Source: Acidovorax temperans
Lineage (GTDB): Bacteria; Pseudomonadota; Gammaproteobacteria; Burkholderiales; Burkholderiaceae_C
Direction: 5' to 3'
Assembly (NCBI RefSeq): GCF_006716905.1
Contig: NZ_VFPV01000003.1
Span: 738,125-802,124, forward strand
Length of the DNA stretch: 64,000 bases
Shown here: piece by piece, positions 1 to 8,959 of the stretch
Position numbering within the stretch: the first letter of the stretch is position 1
Layout of the letters: every line of letters starts with the position of its first letter
Program-made: the position numbers and the translations under genes
The notes under the pieces: generated by a model
What the model was told of the DNA's origin: nothing
What the model saw: the letters and a program-made list of their open reading frames with translations, nothing else
Databases searched by the model: none

Positions 1-13
1 TAACGCCTGGGCC

Positions 14-586
14 TCAGGCCTTGGGCAAGGTCACGCCCACCTGGCCTTGGTATTTGCCGCCGCGGTCCTTGTAGCTGACCTCGCAGACATCGTCCTTGTC
101 GCTTTCAAAGAACAGCACCTGGGCGCAGCCCTCGCCCGCATAGATGCGCGCAGGCAGTGGCGTGGTGTTGGAAAACTCCAGCGTCACGTAGCCTTCCCAC
201 TCGGGCTCGAACGGTGTGACGTTGACGATGATGCCGCAGCGCGCATAGGTGCTTTTGCCCAGGCAGATGGTGAGTACATTCCGTGGAATGCGGAAGTACT
301 CCACCGTGCGGGCCAGCGCAAAACTGTTGGGCGGGATGATGCAGCTGTCGCCGTGGAAATCGACAAAGCTCTTTTCATCAAAGTTCTTGGGGTCCACCAC
401 CGTGCTGTGGATGTTGGTGAAGACCTTGAATTCAGGCGCGCAGCGGATGTCGTACCCGTAGCTGCTGGTGCCGTAGCTGATGATCTTGTGGCCTTCGCGT
501 TCACGGATCTGGCCGGGCTCGAAGGGCTCGATCATGCCGTGCTCTTCGGCCATGCGGCGGATCCATTTGTCGCTCTTGATGCTCAT
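14..586 (-). CDS. dcd: dCTP deaminase
   Basis: Deaminates dCTP to dUTP, the first step from dCTP toward dTTP; a cytoplasmic homotrimer in the known family. The 190-residue protein has the usual Dcd length and fold. GKSTYARCG at about 110-118 carries the conserved Ser and Arg. [11 protein letters not shown] at 122-132 is followed by [11 protein letters not shown], whose Glu137 corresponds to the catalytic glutamate. The ATG is supported by a GAGGAA Shine-Dalgarno site about 9 nt upstream. It is the last gene of a minus-strand run after guaD and a secreted protein, but a palindromic repeat fills the upstream gap, so independent transcription is possible. Nothing looks abnormal in the coding sequence. 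Confidence 0.95.
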   Translation of the reverse strand: MSIKSDKWIRRMAEEHGMIEPFEPGQIREREGHKIISYGTSSYGYDIRCAPEFKVFTNIHSTVVDPKNFDEKSFVDFHGDSCIIPPNSFALARTVEYFRIPRNVLTICLGKSTYARCGIIVNVTPFEPEWEGYVTLEFSNTTPLPARIYAGEGCAQVLFFESDKDDVCEVSYKDRGGKYQGQVGVTLPKA

Positions 587-613
587 GCTGCAAATTCCTC
601 GGCAAATACTACG

Positions 614-664
614 ATTTTGATAGCTGCTGGCGCTTGATAAATCGGCGCCCGAGCCATATTTTGC
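614..664. repeat. Palindromic repeat, copy 1 (intergenic)
   Basis: First copy of a dispersed palindromic element. It reads TTTTGATAGCTGCT, then GGCGCTTGATAAATCGGCGCC as a degenerate stem-loop, then a GAGCCATATTTT tail. It lies in the 120-bp gap between dcd and the secreted-protein gene. Sequence match to the other copies is by eye. Confidence 0.7.
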
Positions 665-706
665 TTGAGAATTCTGCCGCCGCCACAGGACAAAGCCTCA
701 ACTGCA

Positions 707-1183
707 TCAAGGTTTGGCGAACTCCAGGGTGTTCACGGGGCTCCGCGAGCCATCATCATCCGACAGGTACAAGGTCGTGCCTTGCAACTCGAAAGTACCG
801 CAATCCACCTGCGCAATGCGGTAGTAGTCGCGGCATACCTGGTTTCCCTTGAACTTCCAGCTTTTGCCAAAGTTGGCACCGCCTTCGGGACCGGACTCCA
901 GCTTTCCGCCCGGTCTGAAGTGAACGAAGAACCGCTTGCCCGACTTTCCGCTGGTGACCAGCATCTTGGTCACCGCATCGTCCTTGATGAGCATGGACTT
1001 GATCTCTGCCTCGGTCAGCACCCGATCCGGCCCACAAGGGAGCCATTGCGGTGCGCCAGCCCGCGCCTCACAAGCCGCTGGGGCCGGGGATGCAGGCTCT
1101 TTGGGCGGGTCTTGCGCCAACGCCGCCAACGGCGTCAGTGCAGCGACGAACAGCAAACCGCGCAAGCAGTGGGTCGGGGACAT
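707..1183 (-). CDS. Small secreted protein of unknown function
   Basis: I do not recognise the family. The reading frame is open further upstream, but the ATG at 1183 is preferred: it has AGGAGG 6-7 nt upstream and begins a clear signal peptide (MSPTHCLRGLLFVAALTPLAALAQ, in two hydrophobic stretches, cleavage after ALA). The predicted precursor is 158 residues. The mature part starts with a Pro/Ala-rich stretch and contains four cysteines (in PAACEA, LPCGPD, NQVCRD and QVDCGT), which suggests two disulfides in a periplasmic protein. The C-terminal part alternates short beta-like segments (KRFFVHFRPGG, SWKFKGNQV, TTLYLSDDDG). It lies between guaD and dcd on the same strand; no functional link is evident. 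Confidence 0.75.
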   Translation of the reverse strand: MSPTHCLRGLLFVAALTPLAALAQDPPKEPASPAPAACEARAGAPQWLPCGPDRVLTEAEIKSMLIKDDAVTKMLVTSGKSGKRFFVHFRPGGKLESGPEGGANFGKSWKFKGNQVCRDYYRIAQVDCGTFELQGTTLYLSDDDGSRSPVNTLEFAKP

Positions 1184-1351
1184 GGATACCTCCTGGGTCA
1201 AAGCAAACACGCGCCGCACGCGTCTGGCGCAGCTTGGTGCATCGGCACACTGTGCCACCCAGCTACGGGGCAAGGCATCCTTCGAACGCGGTATCGACGC
1301 AGGGATGATTCTGCGATACGCGTTCAAACGCCTGCTCTGCGCAACATCGCG

Positions 1352-2653
1352 CTAGGTGGCACGCTGGTTGGCACCTTGCTGACCAATCACCGTTTGCTCC
1401 ACAACCCGGTCGTCGCCCAGCACGATCAGCGCAAACAATAGCTCATCCAGGCTCTGGGCCTGGCGCGTCTTGCGCGCCAGCAGCGGCGTAGCTTCGGGGT
1501 TGAGCACCAGAAAGTCGGCCTCGCACCCAGGCTGCAGGTTCCCCACCACACCCGCAAGGCCCAGCGCCTGGGCTGCACCCGCCGTGTGTTGCCACCACAG
1601 CTGCTGGGGCGAGAGGCTCAGGCCAGGCTTGGTCTGCCCTTCGCGCCCCACGTAGTAGGCGGCCATCATCGTATGGAAGGGGCTGAAGCTGGTGCCGCCG
1701 CCCACGTCACTGGCTAGGCCGTAGCCGAAGCCCACCCGGTCGGCACCCGCATAGTCGAAAAACCCGCTGCCCAGAAAAAGGTTGCTCGTCGGGCTGACGG
1801 CGGCCACTGCGCCGGTGTCGCGCATCAGGGCCCGGTCATCGTCATCGAAGTGGATGCAGTGCGCATACACGGCACGCTCGCGCATCAAGCCAAAGTCGTC
1901 GTACACGCCAAGGTAGCTGCGCGAGCGCGGAAACAGCTCGCGCGCCCAGCGGATTTCGTCCAGGTTCTCGGCCACATGCGACTGGATCCACACATCGGGG
2001 TAGCGTGCCGCCAGCTCGCCCGCGCCGCGCAGCTGCGCAGGCGTGCTGGTGGGTGCAAACCGCGGCGTGATGGCGTAGCCCAGGCGGTCCACACCGTGCC
2101 AACGCTGGATCAGCGCTTCGGTATCGATGAGGCTTTGTTCGGTGTCGTCACGCACACCATCGGGCGAGTGGCGATCCTGCAGCACCTTGCCGGTGATCAG
2201 GCGCAAATGCTGGCGCTGCGCCTCGGTGAACAAGGCATTCACCGAGGCGAGGTGCGAGGTGGAAAAAGCCAGCGCCGTGGTCACGCCGTTGCGCAACAGC
2301 TCTGCTATAAAAAACTGAGCTACTTGCGCACTGTAATCGGGCGCTGCAAAGCGTTTTTCATGCGGAAATGTGTAGTTCTCCAGCCAGGGCAGCAACCCGT
2401 CAGCGGGCGAACCGATCACGTCCGTCTGCGGGAAGTGGATGTGCATGTCCACAAACCCGGGCGCAAGGATGCGCCCCGGCAGGTGGGTGACAGGCTGGTC
2501 TGCGTATTGCGAGCCCAGCGCCTGCCATGAGCCTGCCGCCAGCACACGCTGGCGGCCCTGCGCGTCGGGGCCAATGGCCAGCAGGCCATCTTCGTCATAC
2601 AGGGCGCGGCCGTCGTCGGCAAAGCGCAATAGGGCGGAACGGTATACAGACAT
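1352..2653 (-). CDS. guaD: Guanine deaminase
   Basis: Hydrolyses guanine to xanthine plus ammonia, feeding xanthine dehydrogenase (xdhABC in this window). The 433-residue protein belongs to the amidohydrolase superfamily. PGFVDMHIHFPQTDVIGSP near 65-83 holds the HxH zinc ligands and is typical of GuaD. WIQSHVAEN and YAHCIHF supply further His ligands, and GLASDVGGGTSFS the metal-binding Asp. The ATG at 2653 gives the usual family N-terminus (MSVYRSALLRF). An IS630-type element ends only 8 bp upstream of this ATG, so no Shine-Dalgarno site is visible in front of it. The coding region is intact, but the native promoter and leader now lie beyond the element. Transposase transcription runs toward guaD and may read into it. 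Confidence 0.93.
   Translation of the reverse strand: MSVYRSALLRFADDGRALYDEDGLLAIGPDAQGRQRVLAAGSWQALGSQYADQPVTHLPGRILAPGFVDMHIHFPQTDVIGSPADGLLPWLENYTFPHEKRFAAPDYSAQVAQFFIAELLRNGVTTALAFSTSHLASVNALFTEAQRQHLRLITGKVLQDRHSPDGVRDDTEQSLIDTEALIQRWHGVDRLGYAITPRFAPTSTPAQLRGAGELAARYPDVWIQSHVAENLDEIRWARELFPRSRSYLGVYDDFGLMRERAVYAHCIHFDDDDRALMRDTGAVAAVSPTSNLFLGSGFFDYAGADRVGFGYGLASDVGGGTSFSPFHTMMAAYYVGREGQTKPGLSLSPQQLWWQHTAGAAQALGLAGVVGNLQPGCEADFLVLNPEATPLLARKTRQAQSLDELLFALIVLGDDRVVEQTVIGQQGANQRAT
2304..2350. repeat. Possible degenerate palindromic repeat inside guaD
   Basis: The stretch GCTATAAAAAACTGAGCTAC followed by TTGCGCACTGTAATCGGGCGCTG resembles the dispersed element. However, the encoded guaD residues (DYSAQVAQFFIAELLRNG) align with other guanine deaminases without an insertion, so this may be chance or only a small converted tract. 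Confidence 0.3.
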
Positions 2654-2661
2654 GGGTACTA

Positions 2662-2677
2662 GTGTGGTGTCTCAAAA
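2662..2677 (+). repeat. IS630 left terminal inverted repeat
   Basis: GTGTGGTGTCTCAAAA; perfect inverted copy at 3826-3841. Confidence 0.95.
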
Positions 2678-2684
2678 GTAATCA

Positions 2685-3764
2685 TCAAATAATGGTACTC
2701 GCTGCCCGCGCCACAGATGCCAAGATGGTGTCCGCACTTTTATGCCACACGAACGGCTTGGGATCCTCGTTGTGACGATCAATGTATTCCCGTATGGATT
2801 GCTCCAGCTGAGCAACGCTGGTGTGGGCGCTGCGCTTGATCCACTGCTCGCTGATCTGGCTAAAGAAACGCTCGACCAGATTGAGCCAGGACGCTGAGGT
2901 GGGCGTGAAGTGAACGTGGTAGCGAGGATGGGCTGCTAGCCAGGCCCGCACTGCCTGCGTCTTGTGCGTGCCGTAGTTGTCCATGATCAGGTGGATGTCT
3001 TGTTCGCCAGGCACCGCTGCATCGATGGCTTTGAGGAACTGCAGGAATTCCACACTGCGGTGACGGCGCTTGAGCTGTCCTATGACTTTGCCAGTGGCCA
3101 CATCCAGCGCTGCAAACAGCGACGTTGTGCCATGGCGCTTGTAATCGTGCGTGCGCGTGCTGGGTTTGCCAAACGTCAGTGGTAACCCTGGTTGGGTGCG
3201 ATCCAGAGCCTGGATCTGGCTCTTCTCGTCCACGCACAGCACCAAGGCGCGATCGGGTGGTGCCATATACAGCCCCACCACATCCCGTACCTTGTCCACG
3301 AAATGGGGATCCGTCGATAGCTTGAAGGTTTCTTGCAGGTGCGGCTTCAGCCCAAAGGCATGCCAGATGCGCTGCACCGTCGCGGGCGATACGCCAGCGT
3401 GCCGACTCATCTGGCGCACGCTCCAGTGCGTGGCGTTGTCAGGCTTGCTCTGGCGAACCTTGTCCACAATGAGCTGAACCTGCTCGTCGCCCACACTGCG
3501 CGGGCGGCCAGCGCGCGGGGCATCGGTCAAACCCGCCAGACGATACGCCCGGTAGCGCCGCCGCCACTTGGAGACAGTTTGCACCGTCGTGCCCAAGCGT
3601 TGGGCAATCATGGTGCCCGACTCCCCATCTGCGCAGCCCAGCACGATTCGCATGCGCAGCTTCTCGTCCTCGGGCGCTTTGCGTACGCGCAGTCGCGCAT
3701 GCAGCTCTGCGCGCTCGGCATCGGTGATCTGCAGCTTCGTGGCGGGGCGTCCAGGGTGGGCCAT
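2685..3764 (-). CDS. IS630-family transposase
   Basis: DDE transposase of 359 residues in a single uninterrupted frame. The N-terminal third has two helix-turn-helix-like stretches ([21 protein letters not shown] and [20 protein letters not shown], each shown only in part by the family pattern). The catalytic core shows [18 protein letters not shown] (first Asp), [12 protein letters not shown] (second Asp) and [15 protein letters not shown] (Glu), in IS630 order and spacing. The ATG is preceded by GGAG about 9 nt upstream. The gene ends 8 bp inside the left inverted repeat and 31 bp before the guaD start, in the same direction. Confidence 0.95.
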   Translation of the reverse strand: MAHPGRPATKLQITDAERAELHARLRVRKAPEDEKLRMRIVLGCADGESGTMIAQRLGTTVQTVSKWRRRYRAYRLAGLTDAPRAGRPRSVGDEQVQLIVDKVRQSKPDNATHWSVRQMSRHAGVSPATVQRIWHAFGLKPHLQETFKLSTDPHFVDKVRDVVGLYMAPPDRALVLCVDEKSQIQALDRTQPGLPLTFGKPSTRTHDYKRHGTTSLFAALDVATGKVIGQLKRRHRSVEFLQFLKAIDAAVPGEQDIHLIMDNYGTHKTQAVRAWLAAHPRYHVHFTPTSASWLNLVERFFSQISEQWIKRSAHTSVAQLEQSIREYIDRHNEDPKPFVWHKSADTILASVARAASTII

Positions 3765-3825
3765 CGGTGTAGTCTCCTATAAGGAAGCTGATTCGACCAA
3801 CACCGGTCAAAATAGTTCTATCTAT

Positions 3826-3841
3826 TTTTGAGACACCACAC
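3826..3841 (-). repeat. IS630 right terminal inverted repeat
   Basis: Reverse complement of the 2662-2677 repeat with no mismatch; followed by the TA duplication at 3842-3843. Confidence 0.95.
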
Positions 3842-3946
3842 TAGCTTACTGGCACCGTCCCGCGCCCACATACGGCGCACCCCATAGTGGCTATGGACGG
3901 CAGCATTCAAGGCATGGGCCGAGTCCATGCGGGAACACGGGGGCGC

Positions 3947-5041
3947 TCAACGCGCCAGCTTGCCCACCACCCCTTCCACCAGCCAGTTCATCTGCAGGAT
4001 CTGTGCATCGCCCAGCGCCTGGCCTGCAGCAATCCGCTCCTGCCCCTCGTTGTCGCGCACGGGGGTCTTGCCTGCACGGAAGGGCAGAAGCGTGCCGGCT
4101 CCAATGGCCTTTTGCGCCTTCAGCACCTCCTGCTGCACAGCCGCCGGGACGCGGGTGCCGAAGTCACCGACGCGGATCATCTCCTCGCGCACGCCGCCCC
4201 AGAGGTTGGCACTCTTCCAGGTGCCGTTGGCTGCAGCGCGAACGCGCTCGGTGTAGTAGCGCCCCCACTGGTGCGTCACGGCCACGATCTGCGCATCAGG
4301 CCCGATGCGCCGCATGTCGGAGTGGTAGGCCACGGCCATCTTGCCGCGCTCTTGCGCCGCTGCCATCACGGCCGTGGAGCCGGTGTGGAAGGCGATCACG
4401 TCCACGTCCTGGTTGAACAGCGCCATGGCGGCATCGCGTTCCTTGGGGGGGTCAAACCACACGTTGAGCCACACGACCTTGACGGTGGCCTGCGGGTTGA
4501 CCGACCGCATGCCCAGGGTAAAGGCATTGATGCCCTGCAGCACCTCAGGAATGGGGAAGCCCGCCACAAACCCGGCGACACCGGTCTTGCTCATGCGGCC
4601 TGCAGCGATGCCCGCCAGGTATCGGCCTTCGTAATAGCGCGCATTGGCTGTGGCCACATTGGCGGTCTGCTTGTAGCCGGTGATGGATTCGAACTTCACA
4701 TGGGGAAAGTCCTGCGCCACCTTGAGCGTGGGCTCCATGTAGCCAAAGCTGGGGGTGAAGATGATCTGGTGCCCGGTGGCGGCCAGGTCGCGGATCACAC
4801 GTTCGGCATCCGCGCCCTCGGCTACGTTCTCGACAAAGGTGGTTTTGACCTGGCTGCCCAGCGCGGCCTCGACGGCCTTGCGCCCCTCTTCGTGCTGGCG
4901 CGTCCAGCCCGCCTCCGTGATGGGCGAAACATAGACAAAGCCAGCCTTCACGGGCTCGGCCTGCGGCTTCGCGGGGGTTTGGGAAAAAGCGGGGGAGAAA
5001 AAACAGGCGGCCGCGAGCGCGGCAGCGAGGTTTTTGTACAT
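3947..5041 (-). CDS. BMP-family (PnrA/Med-like) ABC transporter binding protein
   Basis: Periplasmic binding protein of the basic-membrane-protein family, known in bacteria to bind purine nucleosides or nucleobases. It has 364 residues with a cleavable signal peptide (MYKNLAAALAAACFFSPAFSQ) and no lipobox. Family features are AGFVYVSPITEAGWTRQHEEGR, FVENVAEGADAERVIRDLA, IIFTPSFGYMEP and AYHSDMRRIGPDAQ. GAGGAA lies upstream of the ATG. It is a paralogue of the binding protein at 6820-7983 and probably feeds the same permease, whose genes lie upstream on the same strand. It is separated from them by the adenine deaminase and by an oppositely oriented HIT gene. Ligand specificity cannot be read from sequence. 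Confidence 0.88.
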   Translation of the reverse strand: MYKNLAAALAAACFFSPAFSQTPAKPQAEPVKAGFVYVSPITEAGWTRQHEEGRKAVEAALGSQVKTTFVENVAEGADAERVIRDLAATGHQIIFTPSFGYMEPTLKVAQDFPHVKFESITGYKQTANVATANARYYEGRYLAGIAAGRMSKTGVAGFVAGFPIPEVLQGINAFTLGMRSVNPQATVKVVWLNVWFDPPKERDAAMALFNQDVDVIAFHTGSTAVMAAAQERGKMAVAYHSDMRRIGPDAQIVAVTHQWGRYYTERVRAAANGTWKSANLWGGVREEMIRVGDFGTRVPAAVQQEVLKAQKAIGAGTLLPFRAGKTPVRDNEGQERIAAGQALGDAQILQMNWLVEGVVGKLAR

Positions 5042-5070
5042 GGTGTTCCTCTACATGGTCCCGGGGACAG

Positions 5071-5097
5071 AAAACAAAAAACCGCCGGGACAGCGGT
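5071..5097 (-). terminator. Terminator-like hairpin ahead of the BMP gene
   Basis: On the minus strand, ACCGC and GCGGT pair around a 7-nt loop, followed directly by TTTTTGTTTT. It lies about 30 nt upstream of the BMP start at 5041. It may end transcripts coming through from the adenine deaminase, or act as an attenuator in the leader. Confidence 0.5.
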
Positions 5098-5185
5098 CTT
5101 TGTCTGTGATTTTACCGCAGCCTCTCCAGGTTGCAGTGCGGGCTACCATACCGCCATCACCCACACGTTTGCGAAGGCCTCCCGC

Positions 5186-5635
5186 ATGCCCATGTTCGTT
5201 GACTCCACGCCCCCTGGCCAGTGCCTCTTTTGCCTATTGGTGGCTGGCGAAATACCGTCGGCCCGGGTGTACGAGGACGACATGACCCTCGCCTTCATGG
5301 ACATCGGGCAGGTCAACCCCGGCCATGTGCTGGTAGCCACCAAGCGCCATGCCACCACGCTGCTGGACCTGACGCCCCAGGAGGCCGCCGCTGTTATGCA
5401 AACTGCGCAGCGTGTGGCCAAAGCCATCGAGGCCACCTTCCAGCCACCCGGAATCACCCTGCTGCAGGCCAACGGGCGCGAGGGCGACCAGACGGTCTTT
5501 CACTTTCACATCCATGTGCTTCCGCGCCATGCACAGGATGGCGTCACCTTCACCTGGCCTCGCAAAGAGCCAGACACCGCCACACTGCAAGGCTATGCCG
5601 AACGCCTTGCAGCCGCCATTGCGGCGCCAGCGTAA
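5186..5635 (+). CDS. HIT-family nucleotide hydrolase
   Basis: Histidine-triad protein of 149 residues, a family that hydrolyses purine nucleoside phosphoramidates and related adenylylated compounds in the cytoplasm. The triad FHFHIHVLPRH lies near residues 108-118. The N-terminus has CLFCLLVAGEIPSARVYED, with the Cys pair often found in HIT proteins, then AFMDIGQVNPGHVLV. The frame is open far upstream, but the ATG at 5186 gives the family N-terminus and has GAAGG about 8 nt upstream. It is a lone plus-strand gene between minus-strand purine genes and converges with the adenine deaminase gene, whose end is 9 bp away. Confidence 0.92.
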   Translation: MPMFVDSTPPGQCLFCLLVAGEIPSARVYEDDMTLAFMDIGQVNPGHVLVATKRHATTLLDLTPQEAAAVMQTAQRVAKAIEATFQPPGITLLQANGREGDQTVFHFHIHVLPRHAQDGVTFTWPRKEPDTATLQGYAERLAAAIAAPA

Positions 5636-5644
5636 TCAACGGAC

Positions 5645-6724
<1,080 letters not shown>

Positions 6725-6772
6725 TCATGCCCTTTTGCCATCTGAATGCAAACCAACAAACCAGGACAAGAT

Positions 6773-6799
6773 AAAAAAAGGCCGCCCGAAGGCGGCCTT
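6773..6799 (-). terminator. Intrinsic terminator of the BMP transporter operon
   Basis: On the minus strand AAGGCCGCC pairs perfectly with GGCGGCCTT around a TTCG tetraloop, followed by a run of seven T in all. It lies 20 bp past the stop of the second BMP gene. Confidence 0.92.
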
Positions 6800-6819
6800 G
6801 GCTTCAGAAAAACAGTGCC

Positions 6820-7983
6820 TTACTTCTTGTCGGCACCAGGGATCTTGCCTTCCACGCCCTTGACGTAGAAGTTGATGCCACCCAGGAACTTGTCGTCGGC
6901 CACAGCATCTTTTTCCAGCACGGGCTTACCGTCCTGGCCAGCGATGGGGCCCTTCCAGATCACGAAGCTGCCATCGGCCAGGCCCTTCTTCACCTCTTCG
7001 ACCTTGGCCTTGGTTTCGGCGGGCACGTCGTCGGCGATGGAGACGATGTCGATCGCGCCTTCCTTCACGCCCCACCAGGAAGATTCGCCGCCCTTCCAGT
7101 TGCCTTCCAGTGCATCCTTGGTGGCCTTGATGTAGTAAGGCCCCCAGTTGATGACGGCAGAAGCCAGGTGGGCCTTGGGACCGTAGGCGGTCATGTCGCT
7201 GTCCCAGCCAAAGGCGCGCTTGCCCTTTTCCTGGGCCGTCTTGAGCACGGCAGGCGAGTCGGTGTTCTGGAACAGCACGTCGGCGCCACCGTTGATCAGG
7301 CTGGTCGCGGCTTCGGTTTCCTTGGGAGGGCTGAACCATTCGTTCACCCACACCACCTTGGTCTTGATCTTGGGATTGACCGACTGCGCACCCAGCGTGA
7401 AGCTGTTGATGTTGCGGATCACTTCAGGGATTGGCACCGACCCGACCACACCCAGGGTGTTGGACTTGGTCATGGCCCCAGCGATCACGCCGGCCATGTA
7501 GGCGCCTTCGTAGGTGCGGCTGTCGTAAGTGCGCACGTTCTCGGCGGTCTTGTAGCCTGTGGCGTGCTCAAACTTCACGTCCTTCAGGTCGCCTGCGATC
7601 TTCTGAATGGACTCCATGTAGCCAAAGGTGGTGCCAAAGATCAGCTTGTTGCCCTGGCCAGCCAGGTCGCGCAGCACGCGTTCGGCATCGGCGGATTCGG
7701 GCACGCTTTCCACAAAGCTGGTCACTACCTTGTCGCCAAATTCCTTCTCGATGGCCTTGCGACCGTTGTCGTGCGCAAAAGACCAGCCGCCGTCGCCCAC
7801 AGGGCCCACGTAGGCAAAAGCGATCTTCAGTGGCTCGGGCTTGGGTGCTGGGGCTTCTGCCGCAGGTGCCGGGGCGGGAGCAGGCGCAGGCTCTTCCTTC
7901 TTGCCGCAGCCCACCATGGCTGCAGCCGCCAGGGCAGACAGTGCCGCCACTTTGAACAACGAACGCTTTTGCAGATCGGTCAT
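6820..7983 (-). CDS. BMP-family ABC transporter substrate-binding lipoprotein
   Basis: Second BMP/PnrA-type binding protein, 387 residues, probably binding purine nucleosides or bases for the permease encoded directly upstream. The N-terminus is a lipoprotein signal with lipobox AMVGC, acylated Cys at about 26. An Ala/Pro linker (APAPAPAPAAEAPAPKPEP) tethers the binding domain. Domain features are IAFAYVGPVGDGGWSFAHDNG, FVESVPESADAERVLRDLAG, LIFGTTFGYMES and GWDSDMTAYGPKAHLAS. AAGGA precedes the ATG. It ends the ATPase-permease-permease-BMP operon with a strong terminator. It differs from the 3947-5041 paralogue in being membrane-anchored. Confidence 0.93.
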   Translation of the reverse strand: MTDLQKRSLFKVAALSALAAAAMVGCGKKEEPAPAPAPAPAAEAPAPKPEPLKIAFAYVGPVGDGGWSFAHDNGRKAIEKEFGDKVVTSFVESVPESADAERVLRDLAGQGNKLIFGTTFGYMESIQKIAGDLKDVKFEHATGYKTAENVRTYDSRTYEGAYMAGVIAGAMTKSNTLGVVGSVPIPEVIRNINSFTLGAQSVNPKIKTKVVWVNEWFSPPKETEAATSLINGGADVLFQNTDSPAVLKTAQEKGKRAFGWDSDMTAYGPKAHLASAVINWGPYYIKATKDALEGNWKGGESSWWGVKEGAIDIVSIADDVPAETKAKVEEVKKGLADGSFVIWKGPIAGQDGKPVLEKDAVADDKFLGGINFYVKGVEGKIPGADKK

Positions 7984-8038
7984 GTCGATTCCTTGTGAGA
8001 AAACTGTGAAACAGGAGGAGAAAAACGAAAAACAGCCA

Positions 8039-8959
8039 TTATGAGCCGGGGTAAAACGGCTTGCCGAGAGACGCGGGCATGTTCACACGAATCCAGGTGG
8101 GGTTGCGTGAGATCAGAGCCAGCACCACGATGGTGGCCAGGTAGGGCAGCATGCTCAGCAACTGGCTGGCCACCTGCACGCCCGTGGCCTGCAAATGGAA
8201 CTGCAGCATCGTCACCCCACCAAACAGATACGCACCAAGCAATACCCGTGCCGGGCGCCAGGTGGCAAAGGTGGTGAGGGCCAGCGCAATCCAGCCGCGC
8301 CCGGCCACCATGCCCTCCACCCACAGCGGGGTGTAGACGGTGGAGATGTAAGCCCCGGCCAGCCCGCACAGTGCCCCGCCCGCCACCACAGCCAGCAGCC
8401 GGATGCGGCGCACGGGGTAGCCCAGCGCGTGGGCAGACTCGGGCGACTCGCCCACCGAGCGCAGCACCAAACCGGCGCGCGACCGATACAGGAACCACAC
8501 CAGCGCCAGCACCAGCAGCATGGTGAGGTACACCAGCGGGTGCTGCTGAAACAGCGCAGGCCCTACCAGCGGAAGATCTCCCAGCACGGGAATGGCGTAC
8601 TTGGGCAACTCAGGCAACTTGGCCTGCACATAACTGATACCTGCAAACGCTGAGAAGCCGACGCCAAACAGGCTCAGCGCCAGCCCCGTGGCGTACTGGT
8701 TGGTGTTGAGCCAGATGACCAGCACACCGAAGATGGCCGCCAGCAATGCCCCCGCGGCCATGCCTGCAGCAAAGCCCAGCCAAGTGTTGCCCGTGTGCAC
8801 CACGGTGGCAAAGCCTGCGATGGCGGCGCAGAGCATCATGCCTTCAGCCCCCAGGTTGACGATGCCCGCCTTTTCGTTGATGAGCAGGCCCAGGGCCGCA
8901 ATGGCCAGCACGGTGCCCGCACTCAGCGTAGCGCCGATCAGCAGTGCATACGATTCCAT
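8039..8959 (-). CDS. ABC transporter permease, BMP-associated (second subunit)
   Basis: Inner-membrane permease of the branched-chain amino acid/ribose permease superfamily, subtype paired with BMP proteins (compare YufQ/NupC of nucleoside transporters). The start at 8959 (MESYALLIGATLSAGTVLA, 306 residues) is chosen over an upstream ATG. GGGAGG lies 6-7 nt before it, and its A is shared with the stop of the preceding permease, a translational-coupling overlap. Many hydrophobic segments are visible. The conserved cytoplasmic loop LRSVGESPESAHALGYPVRRIR is the ATPase-contact region of this family. The partner permease and ATPase lie directly upstream. Confidence 0.93.
   Translation of the reverse strand: MESYALLIGATLSAGTVLAIAALGLLINEKAGIVNLGAEGMMLCAAIAGFATVVHTGNTWLGFAAGMAAGALLAAIFGVLVIWLNTNQYATGLALSLFGVGFSAFAGISYVQAKLPELPKYAIPVLGDLPLVGPALFQQHPLVYLTMLLVLALVWFLYRSRAGLVLRSVGESPESAHALGYPVRRIRLLAVVAGGALCGLAGAYISTVYTPLWVEGMVAGRGWIALALTTFATWRPARVLLGAYLFGGVTMLQFHLQATGVQVASQLLSMLPYLATIVVLALISRNPTWIRVNMPASLGKPFYPGS

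Larger units (their letters stand above)
2662..3841 (-). mobile_element. Intact IS630-family insertion sequence
   Basis: A 1180-bp element bounded by perfect 16-bp terminal inverted repeats, GTGTGGTGTCTCAAAA at the left and its reverse complement at the right. Both ends are flanked by TA (2660-2661 and 3842-3843), and each lies inside CTAG. This is the TA target duplication expected of IS630/Tc1-mariner-like transposition. It holds one complete transposase gene. It sits in the leader of guaD in the same orientation as that gene. Perfect ends and an intact transposase suggest recent insertion. Confidence 0.95.

Noticed and set aside
2304..2350. Another in-frame palindromic repeat in guaD.
   Set aside because: The DNA resembles the element, but the protein aligns with other guanine deaminases without a gap, so it was listed only with low confidence and not counted among the in-frame linker copies.
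3887..5635. 582-residue form of the HIT protein.
   Set aside because: The first 433 codons are antisense to the BMP gene; only the last 149 residues are the HIT family.
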